Source: Sphingomonas phyllosphaerae 5.2 (GTDB taxonomy: Bacteria; Pseudomonadota; Alphaproteobacteria; Sphingomonadales; Sphingomonadaceae). Taken from it: a stretch of DNA of 64,000 bases. Positions 8,064-17,593 of the stretch are shown here, piece by piece. The stretch's first letter is position 1, and every line of letters starts with the position of its first letter. Below the pieces are notes generated by a model. It did no database searches. It was not told the DNA's origin and was given only the letters and a program-made list of their open reading frames with translations. Both the position numbers and the translations under genes were made by a program. Location: positions 1-64,000 of the forward strand of contig NZ_ATTI01000002.1 in NCBI RefSeq assembly GCF_000419605.1. The letters run 5' to 3'.

Positions 8064-11000
8064 TCAGAAGCGCAGCCGCACGCCGGCGGTGATCGTCTCC
8101 TGATGGTCGTCGCGCCCGGTCTGCGCCGAGGCCGAGGCGAACAGGTCGAGCCCGCTCGGCAGGCGATAGGCGACACCGCCCGCCGCGGTGCCGACCAGTT
8201 CGCTGCGCTGCGCACCGACCGCGGTCAGCCCGAGGCCGCCCCCGGCATAGCCCGCCAGCGCGTCGGCACGCTGGCCCTCGATCTGGTAGCGCGCGCCCAG
8301 CGTCACCGACGGGCGGAAAGCCGCGTCCGAGGCGTCGCTGCGTGCGAACGTCAGCCCGGCGTCGGCGAAGCCCGCGACGTGGCGGTCCTGCGCGACCTGC
8401 AACGCGAACGCGCTGCCGCCGCCTTCCGCGACGGCGGCGCGGGTGGTGCGGATGTACGTCACCCCGAGGCGCGGGCGCAGCGACCAGCCCTCGCCGGTTT
8501 CGATCCCGTACGATGCCGCGATGTCGCTGACCCAGCTGTGCAGGTCGTAGCGCCCGGTCGCCGCCGCGACGGTACCGGGCAGCGCGCGGTCGGTGCGCGC
8601 CTTGCCGCCGTCATAGAGCAGCGAGGCGCTGAAGCCCCAGCCGCTGTCGGCGCCGTAGCGGCCGTGCACGCCCGCCACCACGCCGTCGGCGCGGGTGCGT
8701 GCGCCCAGCGCGCCGATCTGCTGCCGTCCGTTGAGATAGCCGCCGAACGCGCCGACCATCCAGCCGCGATCGCCGTAACCGACGCCGCCGAGGAAGCCGT
8801 AGCTCTGCGCGCGCGCCGCGTTGCTGCCCTGCGCCGCATCGCCCTGCAGCGTGTGCCACTGGCCGATCGTCTGCGCGAAGGTGAACGCGCCGGCATCGTC
8901 GCGATCGGTCGCGAACGCGTTGCCGCGCGCGACCTGCGCCAGCGACAGCGCATGGTCGATGCCGAGCTGCGTCGCCGAGGCATAGGCCTCCGGCGTCAGC
9001 TGCGCGAAGCCGCGCGCGTTCGAGGCGCCCGACGCCTCGACCAATGCCGGCAGACTGTTGAACAACGTGCTGGTCGCCGGCTGCACCGCCAGCGTGGCGT
9101 TCGCATAGGCGATGCTGCGCGCCACCTGGGCCGAGAAGCGCGCGTCGGTCAGGAACTGGCCGAGCAGCTGGATGCGGTCGGCACGCTGCACGATCACGCC
9201 GAACAGCGACGCCGGTTTGGTCACGGTCGTGAACCCGCCGGTGATCCCGCCGCTGGCGGTGATCAGGTCGTAGCTGGTGCCGGCGCGGAGCGTGCCGACC
9301 GGCACGATCTGCAACGTGGCCCCGCTGGCGATCTGCAACGCGCCGTTGACGACCAGTTTGTCGGAGACGGTCGGGGTGAGTTCGAACACCGACAGCGATC
9401 CGCCGGCCAGCGTGACGTTGCCGTTGACGGTCATGATCCCCGGCGACGCGCCGGGGCTGAGCGTGCCCGCGACGACGACATTGCCGTTGACGGTGCCTGC
9501 CGACCCGAACGTCGCGCCGCTGGCGACGTCGAAGCGGCTGGCGGTGAGCGTCGAATTGGCGAGCCCGACCAGCCGCCCGCCGCCGAGGTTCACCGCGCCC
9601 AGCGCGGCGTTGCCCGCGACCGTCGCATAACCGGCGCTCATCCCGAACGCCTCGACGCCGGCGACGTCGGTGAAGGCGACCGGCGCGCTCGCGCTGCCGC
9701 CCGACACCGCGACCGTGTCGGTCCCCGCGCCGCCGTCGACCGCGCCGGCGAAGCCGCCCGCGATCGTCAGCCGTTCGTTGCCGGCGCCCATGCGCAGCGT
9801 CGACGTGGTCAGTGACCCGCCGTTCGCCACCGTCAGGTCGGTGCCCGACAGCACCTGCGCATAGCGTTGCGCGCCGGTCAGCGTCAGCGTGCCCGTGCCG
9901 GTGCTGGCCAGCGTCTCGAACCCGGTCAGCGCCGCCGCCAGCGTGCGGTCGCCCGCCAGCGTGACGGTGGCGATGTCGTCGCCGGCGCCGCCCGCGACGG
10001 TGCCGGCGAGCGTGCCGCCCGGCGCGAGGCTGAAGTTGTCGTTGCCCGCGCCGAGATCGACCGTCCCGGCAATCGTCCCGCCGTTGGCGAGTAGCAGCGT
10101 CTGCGCGCCATCGCCGAGCGTCATGGTCTCGCCGGTGGCCCCCAGCGTGCCGGTGACGGTGAGCGCGTTGCCGGTCAGCGCGATCGTCTCGAAGCCGCTG
10201 ACGGTGCCGGCGAGCGTGGCCGGCCCAGCGGCGGTGAAGCGCAGCGTGTCGCTGCCCGTACCGCCGGCATAGCTGCCCGCGGCGGTGGTGGTGCCCAGCG
10301 CCAGCCTATCGTTGCCAGCGCCCAGCGCGACGCGCGCGATGTCGCCGTCGACGTCCAGCGTCTCGGCCGCGTCGGAACCGGTCACCGCACCGACGGTGTT
10401 GCCGGCCAGCGTGAGCGCCAGCCCGGTGCCGGCGAGCGCGACAGTGTCGAAGCTCTGGTCGAGCGTGAGCGCCAGCGCGCCGTTGCCGGTGACGGCGAGC
10501 TGCTCGAACCCGCTGCGCGCGCCGATCCCGCTGCGGTCGCCCGACAGCGCGACGCGGTACGTGTCGATGCCGGTGCCGCCGTCGAGCGTCCCCAGCACGC
10601 TGCTGCCGGCGCGGTCGACATAGGTGTCGTCGCCGGCGCCCAGCTCGACCGCGCCCGCGATCGTGCCGGCATTGTCGACGGTCTCGGCCGCGTCGCTGCC
10701 GGTGATCGTGACCGGACCGGTGCTGCTCAGCGTCTCGCCCGCGGCTACCGCGACGGTGCCGCCCGCGACGCCGATCGTGTCGGACTGGAACGCGCCGACA
10801 TAGTCGACCGCGCCCGCGCCGATCTGGCTGAAGCGTTCGAAGTTGACGAACTGGCTGGCGCGCACCGTGCCGCCCGCGGTGGCGTCGATGATCAGGCTGT
10901 CGAGGCCGATGCCGGCGTCGACAGTGCCGGTCAGCGTCGCCGAGGCGCGGTGGAGGAACGTGTCGTCGCCGTCACCCAGGAACACGTCGCCGGTGAGCGT

Positions 11001-14000
11001 GCCGTAATTCTCGACGCGGTCGTCGCCCGCGCCGGTCGCGATCGAGCCGATGATCGTGCCGGTGTTGACGATGCGGGCACCGTCACCTGCGAATTGCGTG
11101 TCGATCGCGCCGGCGACAGTGGAGGTGGTGCCGTAGTTCTGCGCCGTGAAGCTGCCTCCGCCGCGCACCGTACCGGCATTGGTCAGGTCGAGCGCGCCGC
11201 CCGATACGAGGACCGCGCTCGACAGTGCGCCGGTCGCTTCGATCGTGCCCGTAGCGGTGTTGGTGATGGTTATCGTGTCGTCGGCAAAGAGGAGCAGCCC
11301 GGCACCGATGTCGGTATAGGTCTGGTCGGGTCCCGGGAAGAAGGGATCGGTCAGGACCGTGCCGCCATCGTTGGCGCGGATCGTGCCACTGTTGGTGATG
11401 GTGATCTGCCGCGTGCCTGACAGCGGAAGACTGTTCTGGCTGTAACCATAGGAGGCCAGATAGGCGGCATTGCCGCCCGCACCGGTTGCCTCGATCGTGC
11501 CGCCATTGTCGAGCGTGACGTTGGCATCGATGATGCCGGCGCCGTCGATAGCGTACAGCTCGATCGCCGCCGCGCTCCGGTCGGTCGAGATCGTGCCGCT
11601 GTTGACCAGCGACACCGCCATCGGCTGCGGCGCGGTCATATCGCCGGAGGTCTGGGTGGACGCCTCGAAGCCACCGCTGATCGCGCCGCTGTTGCGTGCC
11701 GTCACAACCGTCTGTGCGTAGGCACCGACGGCGCTTCTGCGCGCGCCGCGATCGATGCGCCCGGCGTTGACGAACTCCAGCGTCTCGCCCTGGCTGAGGT
11801 TGACGGCCCCGGCCTGGGAGGCGGTCTGCGCGGTGACGACGCCGCCGGCGTCGTTCTCGAAGCGCAGCACCCGCCCGTCGAAGCCGTCGTGCAGCGTCGC
11901 CCGGTTGGTGAATCCGGCCAGCACCGGCGTGGACCACGAGGACCAGCCGTCATTCCGGTAGGTCGTCACTTGGCCCGTGATATCGGCGGTGTTCACGATC
12001 GCCCCGTCGCCGAATACCGACAGCCCGGTCGCGACCGGCGCGGCTGCGGCGATCGTCACGACCGTGTCCGCACCCAGCGTGCGGACACCCTCGACCTCGA
12101 AGCCGCGCGGGAGCGCCGTTCCCAGCGTGACCGTGCCGGTCGTCTCGCGCGCATGCACGTACGTGTCGGTGCCGTCGCCGCCGTCGATTATCCCGCTGAC
12201 ACCGGTCACGTCGTCATAGGCGATCAGCGTGTCGTCGCCGCGGCCGAACAGCAGGTCGCCGGCGATCGTGCCGCCGCGTGCGCTGTAGGTCGCGCTGGAG
12301 AACGACCGATCGTTCCAGCTGCTTCCCAGGTCGACCGTGCCGGTGATCGTGCCGGCATTGTCCAGCGTACCGCCGCTGATGCGGATCGCGGTCCCGCTAC
12401 CCGCGATCGTGCCATCCGCCCGGTTCGTGATCGTGGCGATCGCATAATTGTCCGAACCGATCGCGACGTCGCCGCTGCTGACGATGCGGCCTTTGTTGTC
12501 GATCGTCAGGCCGTAGCTGCCCAGGACCGCGACCCCGGCGACGTCGATCGTGCCGGTGTTGGTCAGCCGCATCCCGCCGCCCCAGCTATACAGCCCGCGG
12601 CTGGTGGCGCCGCCCGCGACCTGCGCGATCGTGCCGTTGTTGGTGACCTGCGTCGCGCCGATCCCGGTCGCGCCGTCCAGCGCGATGGTACCGTCGTTGA
12701 CGACGGTGCTGCCGGATATCGCATAGAGGGTGCCGAAGGTGCCGGCGTCCCGCTTGCGCACGGTGATCGACCCGGCATTGGTGAAGCTGCTGCCGTCGTC
12801 GAGCGACACGGCGCTGTTCGTGGTGTTCGCGGCGCCCTGCTCCAGTGTCAGTGCGCCGCGGCTGGTGATTGCCAGCGTGTTGCCGTCCGACGAATATTCG
12901 CCCGGATTGCGCGTCAGGCCCAGCACACGGATCGCGCTGTTCGTGGTCGCGGCGATGTCGCCGGTCACGTCGATGGTGCCGGTCCCGGCGAGCGACAGCG
13001 GCACGTTCGCACCGGTCAGGGTCAGCGCGGCATCGTCGTACAGGTCGTAGCCGACCGACGAAAAGCCCGTGGCCGCCGTACCGGCGATGCTGGCATTGCC
13101 CCGCACGCGATAGACCAGCGTGGCATCGGTCGCGGTGACGGTGCCGGTGATCCCGGCGAAGGTGCCGGGGCCGTCGTTCGCCAGCTCGGTGACCAGCGTA
13201 GTGCCGCTCCCCAGCGTCAGGTTACCGTTCAGCACCCCGCCGACCACCGCGAAATAGCGGTTGTTGGCATAGCTGAAGCCGCTCGATCCATCGAAGCGGA
13301 CGTTGCCGTCGACCGTGCCGGCATTGACCACGGCAGCATTGGTGACGGTGAAGAAGGACTGCACCTGCGGGACGATGTCGCCGCGGACGCGCGCGCCGGC
13401 GCGGTTGTCGAGCGTGCCGCCCGAGCCCAGGATCACGCCCGCGTCGGTGCCGGCGATCGTGCCGCTGTTCGCCAGGTTGCCGAACAGCCGCACGCCGGCG
13501 GCGACGCCGGTAATGGTGCCGTTGTTGGTAGCGGTGCCGCCGGAGGCAAGGCTCGCGCCGATCCCCGCGTTCGAGGTGATCGCGCCGTCGTTGGTGAAGC
13601 GGCCGCCGGCGAAATTCACTGCGGTACCCGCGGCGGTGATCGCGCCGCTGTTGTCGAACGAGCCGCTCGTGACCGATACGCCGTTGACAGCCGACGTGAC
13701 CGTGCCGCTGTTGCCGAACGCCCGCGCCCAGTTCAGCGTGACCGCATAGGACGCGGCATCGCCGCCGGTCGCGTTAATGGTCTGCGCGTTGACGAACGCG
13801 ACCGATCCGTTGCCGACGAACGTGTCCGACACGATCGACGCGTTGCCGCGCAGCACGCCGTCATTGATGACCCTACCGCCACCACTGATCTGCAGGAGCC
13901 CGCCCAGCACACCGAAGGTGCTGTCCAGCGTCACCGTCCTGTTGGCGGTCGTTATCAGGCCAAGCCGTTCGAACCCGGTCGGCAACGCCACGGCGCCGAG

Positions 14001-15038
14001 CGTGGCGTCGTCCAGGATCGAGGCGCTGAGCGTGTCGATGCCGGCACCACCATCGATCGCGCCGGTAATGCCGGTGACCAGCCGCCCGCCATCCAGCCGC
14101 GCCAGGATCGTGTCGTCGCCCGCGCCGAGCGTCAGATTGCCGTCGATCGTACCGGACAGGGTATCGATCGTGCTGTTCTGCCCGCTGGACGCGCGCGACA
14201 CGACCGCGCCGGTGATCGTGCCGCTGTTGGTCAGCGCAAGCGCGCCGTCGACGCTGATCGCGGTAACACCCGGCGTTGCGATCGTCCCGGTGTTGGTGAC
14301 GACGGCGCGTCCGACGCGCGACGCGAACCCGATGCCGCCCGCGGCGGATACTGTGCCTGCGTTCGTCAGCTGCGTGATCTGTCCCTGCATCCCGGCGATC
14401 GTGCCGCCGGCCAGGTTGATGACCGACAGGCTGGTGTTGCCGACATCGCCGTCGGTAAGGATCGCCGGCCCGGCGGTTCCGGTCATCGTGCCGGCGTTGG
14501 TGAGGGTCGCGGAGGCGATCCCGACGTGATTGTACAGGTTCGGCCGCAGCAGCAGCGCCTGCGTGCCCGTGACCGTCGCACCGGTGCCCACCGTGATCGA
14601 CGTGCTGGAAGACGGATAGACAAATTGATAGCTGCCGGGCCAGCAGAAGGGGAAGGGGAAGGGGACCGATGCCCCGGCATAGGGATCGTCCGGGCAACGT
14701 TCGTAGCCGGGCTCGGCCGTGTTGACGAAGATTCCGGCGCCGCTGCCGCCGTCGATGCGTCCCTCCAGCGCGATCGCCGTCCCCGTCGCACGATTCACGA
14801 TCGCACCACCATCGTTCCCGCCCAGGACGGTTGCCCCGGCACCGATTGCCACGCGCGTGCCGAAGGTGGTGACGGTCAGTCCGTCAGCGTCGGTCCCGGT
14901 GCAGGTGGTGGTGCCGTTCGCGACAACTGGATCCGGCGAACATTGCGCTTGCGCCGCCGAGGCCGCGCTCATCGCTACGATGCTCGTCCCGAGCGCGAAC
15001 GACCACCGGCGCAACCGCACCGAACGCTGAACTGACAT
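8064..15038 (-). CDS. Giant autotransporter adhesin-like protein
   Basis: About 2,324 aa from ATG 15038, which gives a signal peptide ending in AQAQC. The passenger (about residues 40-2000) is built from many short beta-solenoid units of the type NAGTI.G..., NSGTI, LGAGDDT and DGGAGIDT; the acidic Gly-rich stretches resemble RTX nonapeptides. A passenger-associated region (TVNGNVTLAGGSLSVFEL ... DKLVVNGALQIASGATLQI) precedes the C-terminal beta-barrel (about the last 280 residues), which ends in VRLRF, the aromatic C-terminus expected for BamA-dependent insertion. This is a type Va secretion protein; such passengers usually mediate adhesion or aggregation. The long open frames on the opposite strand are codon-bias shadows. 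Confidence 0.88.
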   Translation of the reverse strand: MSVQRSVRLRRWSFALGTSIVAMSAASAAQAQCSPDPVVANGTTTCTGTDADGLTVTTFGTRVAIGAGATVLGGNDGGAIVNRATGTAIALEGRIDGGSGAGIFVNTAEPGYERCPDDPYAGASVPFPFPFCWPGSYQFVYPSSSTSITVGTGATVTGTQALLLRPNLYNHVGIASATLTNAGTMTGTAGPAILTDGDVGNTSLSVINLAGGTIAGMQGQITQLTNAGTVSAAGGIGFASRVGRAVVTNTGTIATPGVTAISVDGALALTNSGTITGAVVSRASSGQNSTIDTLSGTIDGNLTLGAGDDTILARLDGGRLVTGITGAIDGGAGIDTLSASILDDATLGAVALPTGFERLGLITTANRTVTLDSTFGVLGGLLQISGGGRVINDGVLRGNASIVSDTFVGNGSVAFVNAQTINATGGDAASYAVTLNWARAFGNSGTVTSAVNGVSVTSGSFDNSGAITAAGTAVNFAGGRFTNDGAITSNAGIGASLASGGTATNNGTITGVAAGVRLFGNLANSGTIAGTDAGVILGSGGTLDNRAGARVRGDIVPQVQSFFTVTNAAVVNAGTVDGNVRFDGSSGFSYANNRYFAVVGGVLNGNLTLGSGTTLVTELANDGPGTFAGITGTVTATDATLVYRVRGNASIAGTAATGFSSVGYDLYDDAALTLTGANVPLSLAGTGTIDVTGDIAATTNSAIRVLGLTRNPGEYSSDGNTLAITSRGALTLEQGAANTTNSAVSLDDGSSFTNAGSITVRKRDAGTFGTLYAISGSTVVNDGTIALDGATGIGATQVTNNGTIAQVAGGATSRGLYSWGGGMRLTNTGTIDVAGVAVLGSYGLTIDNKGRIVSSGDVAIGSDNYAIATITNRADGTIAGSGTAIRISGGTLDNAGTITGTVDLGSSWNDRSFSSATYSARGGTIAGDLLFGRGDDTLIAYDDVTGVSGIIDGGDGTDTYVHARETTGTVTLGTALPRGFEVEGVRTLGADTVVTIAAAAPVATGLSVFGDGAIVNTADITGQVTTYRNDGWSSWSTPVLAGFTNRATLHDGFDGRVLRFENDAGGVVTAQTASQAGAVNLSQGETLEFVNAGRIDRGARRSAVGAYAQTVVTARNSGAISGGFEASTQTSGDMTAPQPMAVSLVNSGTISTDRSAAAIELYAIDGAGIIDANVTLDNGGTIEATGAGGNAAYLASYGYSQNSLPLSGTRQITITNSGTIRANDGGTVLTDPFFPGPDQTYTDIGAGLLLFADDTITITNTATGTIEATGALSSAVLVSGGALDLTNAGTVRGGGSFTAQNYGTTSTVAGAIDTQFAGDGARIVNTGTIIGSIATGAGDDRVENYGTLTGDVFLGDGDDTFLHRASATLTGTVDAGIGLDSLIIDATAGGTVRASQFVNFERFSQIGAGAVDYVGAFQSDTIGVAGGTVAVAAGETLSSTGPVTITGSDAAETVDNAGTIAGAVELGAGDDTYVDRAGSSVLGTLDGGTGIDTYRVALSGDRSGIGARSGFEQLAVTGNGALALTLDQSFDTVALAGTGLALTLAGNTVGAVTGSDAAETLDVDGDIARVALGAGNDRLALGTTTAAGSYAGGTGSDTLRFTAAGPATLAGTVSGFETIALTGNALTVTGTLGATGETMTLGDGAQTLLLANGGTIAGTVDLGAGNDNFSLAPGGTLAGTVAGGAGDDIATVTLAGDRTLAAALTGFETLASTGTGTLTLTGAQRYAQVLSGTDLTVANGGSLTTSTLRMGAGNERLTIAGGFAGAVDGGAGTDTVAVSGGSASAPVAFTDVAGVEAFGMSAGYATVAGNAALGAVNLGGGRLVGLANSTLTASRFDVASGATFGSAGTVNGNVVVAGTLSPGASPGIMTVNGNVTLAGGSLSVFELTPTVSDKLVVNGALQIASGATLQIVPVGTLRAGTSYDLITASGGITGGFTTVTKPASLFGVIVQRADRIQLLGQFLTDARFSAQVARSIAYANATLAVQPATSTLFNSLPALVEASGASNARGFAQLTPEAYASATQLGIDHALSLAQVARGNAFATDRDDAGAFTFAQTIGQWHTLQGDAAQGSNAARAQSYGFLGGVGYGDRGWMVGAFGGYLNGRQQIGALGARTRADGVVAGVHGRYGADSGWGFSASLLYDGGKARTDRALPGTVAAATGRYDLHSWVSDIAASYGIETGEGWSLRPRLGVTYIRTTRAAVAEGGGSAFALQVAQDRHVAGFADAGLTFARSDASDAAFRPSVTLGARYQIEGQRADALAGYAGGGLGLTAVGAQRSELVGTAAGGVAYRLPSGLDLFASASAQTGRDDHQETITAGVRLRF

Positions 15039-15089
15039 CAATCTTCGCCCCTGTTCCCTACGGCGTCCCCACGCCATCGCAGTGTTTCT

Positions 15090-15104
15090 ATGATACGATA
15101 TCAT
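15090..15104. promoter_or_regulatory. Inverted repeat upstream of the autotransporter gene
   Basis: ATGATA-CGA-TATCAT, 6-bp arms and a 3-bp spacer, in a locally AT-rich patch about 52 bp upstream of the autotransporter start. It is a candidate operator or part of the promoter. No regulator is identified. Confidence 0.35.
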
Positions 15105-15235
15105 GAACGTCTACACCGACCTCTTGGCTTGGACGTCATTTTGGTAAAGCCTGTGAAGCGCAAGATCGGCAGGCCTGTGCCGGCGCGATCTCTGTGACCT
15201 TCCGGCACAGTCCTGATCCGAAAAGATTCTTCCAC

Positions 15236-15705
15236 GACATCTTGGCTAAAATCCGATTGACGCCGCCGCGCGGACACGACAGTCTCCTACGATACTTCCA
15301 ATAGAGAAACGGGAGTGGCGGTGGACTACCGGTCAGGAGCACGGATCGCGGCGGCGGCGTCGTCGCCGACGCTTCCGCGCAACCGTCCGCGATCCAGCCC
15401 CCCCTCTGGGGCGCAGCCTTCCGCCAACTCGTCAGCTGCCGAGCTGACCGTGCCGGCACCCCGCCACGCCGGCGCTTTTGTGGCAGGACGTAACCTTGAT
15501 CGGCGTCACTAGCCTTGTACACACCGCCGACGGCATTGCCACCGGCGCGATCCATGACCGCCTCTGCGCCGCCGTTACTGCGCAGCCGCAAAGGGCACGC
15601 CGGTGCCTGCCGCGGCGCTCGGCGGGGCACCGCTGGCGCCGGCGCGGGTCACCTTGCTGGTGCAGGCCTCCGTCGCGGACGTGCCCGGCGCCGGGGTCGT
15701 CGCCT
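15236..15705 (+). pseudogene. Decayed copy of the small secreted-protein gene at 47,897
   Basis: This stretch aligns with about 47,818-48,303: the leader (GACATCTTGG-TAAAATCCGATTGACG), the GTG start region at 15315 (GTGGCGGTGGACTAC), TTGTGGCAGGACGTAAC, CACACCGCCGACGG, GACCGCCTCTGCGCCGCCGT and GGTCACCTTGCTGGTGCAGG are all shared. Small deletions after the first 15 codons and in the middle break the frame. Homology stops abruptly after GGGGTCGTCGC, so the 3' third is missing. It is therefore a truncated, frameshifted duplicate in the same orientation as the intact copy 32 kb away, and it marks the left edge of the EPS island. Confidence 0.85.
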
Positions 15706-15785
15706 GGCGATCGACGTCGATTAGGGCATAAAGGCGAGCAGTGTGGTCGAGGGTGATGACGCAGATCACATCGTAGCGCGAGGCA

Positions 15786-16097
15786 CCGCAAAGCATTCGT
15801 GTGAACAATGGGCCAGAGTTCATCTCGAAGGCGCTCGACCGCTGGGCATACGAGAATGGCGTGACCTTGGACTTCAGCCGGCCGGGTAAGCCGACCGACA
15901 ACGCCTTCGTAGAGTCGTTCAACGGCCGCCTTCGCGACGAATGCCTGAACACGCACTGGTTTCTGTCCCTCGAGGACGCACGGGCCAAGATCGAGGCTTG
16001 GCGGCGCGATTACAACGAGAGCAGTCCTCACACATCGCTTGGCTGGCTGACGCCGCTCGAATATGCTGCTGCCGCGGCCAAGATCGCGGCCGAATGA
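15786..16097 (+). pseudogene. IS3-family transposase, C-terminal fragment
   Basis: About 100 residues of the end of an IS3 OrfB integrase: QSIRVNNGPEFISKALDRW, PGKPTDNAFVESFNGRLRDE, WRRDYNESSPHTSLGWLTP. This contains the second Asp region and the catalytic Glu of the DDE core. The N-terminal part and OrfA are missing, cut close to the pseudogene breakpoint at 15705. The following sequence to about 16178 may hold the element's right end. A related decayed fragment lies in inverse orientation at 45,164-45,380. Confidence 0.85.
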
Positions 16098-16333
16098 ACG
16101 CCGGAAACTCACCCCCGACCTGGATGAGAAACCGGGAAACCCTCAAACCAACCCTGGACTCTAGTTATGACTGGTAGAGCTTTGGGAGATACGTCTATAC
16201 ATGCTACATCATCCGCGATTTAGTCATGATGGAGCGCGGTCAGCATCGCTGGGCTGGCAGTAGTGAATGCACATGGCCGTTTGACTGATAGGCTTCGTTG
16301 CTACGGTAGCGCGCTGCTGCTAGGACGCCCGCC
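16098..16333 (+). promoter_or_regulatory. Presumed promoter region of EPS operon 1
   Basis: A 236-bp non-coding stretch between the IS3 fragment and the first EPS gene. The first half is probably IS3 end sequence. The second half is less GC-rich (for example CTATACATGCTACATCATCC near 16192) and presumably carries the promoter for the 11-kb operon. I cannot point to a confident -35/-10 pair. An AGGA lies 8 bases before the ATG at 16334. Confidence 0.3.
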
Positions 16334-17593
16334 ATGTTTGCTAACGCACCTACCCGGGGACGCGCCGCTTCGCTGTGGGCGGGACTTTTGATCGGCGCGT
16401 TGCTGTTCGTGCCGGGGGCGCTCGGCTATCTGTATGAGGCGTCTTCGTTCGCGCCGGGCACCTCCTTCATTGGAATATTGGCGCTGGCATTAGCGGCGAC
16501 CGGTAATATCCCACTGACCTCGACCGACATCCAGACGGCGTTCGCGGCAGCCGGCGTGACGACGCTGGTGCTGCTGATCCACCTATTGCTGGCCACTGCA
16601 ATCGGCAACGACCCGAGCTTAGACGTTTCGCGCGCCTTTCTGTCGATTATCTTGCTAGGCCTCATCATCGTGTCTGTCCCGGCAGTGCGTGAGGGTGTCA
16701 TGGGCGAAGATACTCGCATCACGGCCGCGATCCGGATCGTATGCACGCTGTTCGCGCTTAGCGCGATTTTTTCCCTCGCGCAGATCCAGCCTGAGACGGC
16801 TAGCCTCGGGGCCAAGCCAATTTTTCCCTATACGGAGCCGTCATTCCTAGGTTTCTCGCTGCCAGCAGCGCTAATTTTTACGATGTTGCGTGCGCCGCGT
16901 TTAGTGCGGCTGGTAATAGTGCTGACATTCTTCGCCCTAGGTTACGGGCTCGGCAATTTCACAATCATCGTAGCCTGCGTGCTGGCTGCGGCGACGGCAC
17001 TGCCGCTATCGTGGTTGGTGGCGGGATTAATCGTTGGGGTGATCGGCAGCGCCAGCCTCGACCTGAGCTATTACGCCGAACGGCTTGACTTCAATTGGGC
17101 GACCAGCACCAATCTCTCGGCGCTGGTCTATGTGCAAGGCTGGCAGATGCTGGGCGAGTCACTGCATAAATCGCTGGGATGGGGCATAGGATTTCAACAG
17201 CTTGGCATCGTGTATACGAATGTTCCGGCATCAATACGGATTAATCTATTGCTTGGCCGCGACGCGAATCTGCAGGATGGCGGTTTCATCATGTCTAAGA
17301 TTGGCAGTGAATTGGGATTATTAGGGATGCTACTGATAGTAGCATATTTTTATACTGCGGTTCGGAGTTTTTTGCGGCTGCGCACGATTGCTAAACCTGG
17401 GGTAAAGATCACCGATGCCGAACTATTCGCACGTGCCTGTGTGGTTGGATATCTAGTTGAAATGGCAGTTCGCGGCACTAACTACTTCACTGGCACCTTC
17501 ATGCTGTTGTTGGCTGCGCTGTCTTATCTGGTGCGGCGGCGCGTTGCGTCGGGCGCTCGGCCTGCGACGCGCGCGGCGGGGCAGCCGGCGTGA
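16334..17593 (+). CDS. Polysaccharide polymerase-like membrane protein (Wzy candidate)
   Basis: A 419-aa protein with about ten hydrophobic segments and a large polar loop (about residues 235-320: YYAERLDFNW ... LLGRDANLQDGGFIMSKIGSELG) placed as in Wzy/O-antigen polymerases. Sequence signals for this family are weak, so the call rests on topology and on its position as first gene of an EPS operon that also encodes a flippase. Codon use is less GC-rich than that of the flanking chromosome (many TTA, CTA and ATA codons), suggesting horizontal origin. The stop overlaps the GTG start of the next gene. Confidence 0.6.
   Translation: MFANAPTRGRAASLWAGLLIGALLFVPGALGYLYEASSFAPGTSFIGILALALAATGNIPLTSTDIQTAFAAAGVTTLVLLIHLLLATAIGNDPSLDVSRAFLSIILLGLIIVSVPAVREGVMGEDTRITAAIRIVCTLFALSAIFSLAQIQPETASLGAKPIFPYTEPSFLGFSLPAALIFTMLRAPRLVRLVIVLTFFALGYGLGNFTIIVACVLAAATALPLSWLVAGLIVGVIGSASLDLSYYAERLDFNWATSTNLSALVYVQGWQMLGESLHKSLGWGIGFQQLGIVYTNVPASIRINLLLGRDANLQDGGFIMSKIGSELGLLGMLLIVAYFYTAVRSFLRLRTIAKPGVKITDAELFARACVVGYLVEMAVRGTNYFTGTFMLLLAALSYLVRRRVASGARPATRAAGQPA

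Noticed and set aside
11889..15035. Long plus-strand open frame (about 1,050 aa) opposite the autotransporter gene
   Set aside because: Low-complexity Arg/Asp/Gly/Ala composition with no domains; it is the antisense shadow of a GC-rich, repetitive gene with a clear signal peptide and barrel on the minus strand.
15136..15630. Minus-strand open frame across the left island edge
   Set aside because: It is antisense to a segment that aligns with the leader and coding region of the gene at 47,897; the duplicated-gene explanation fits better.
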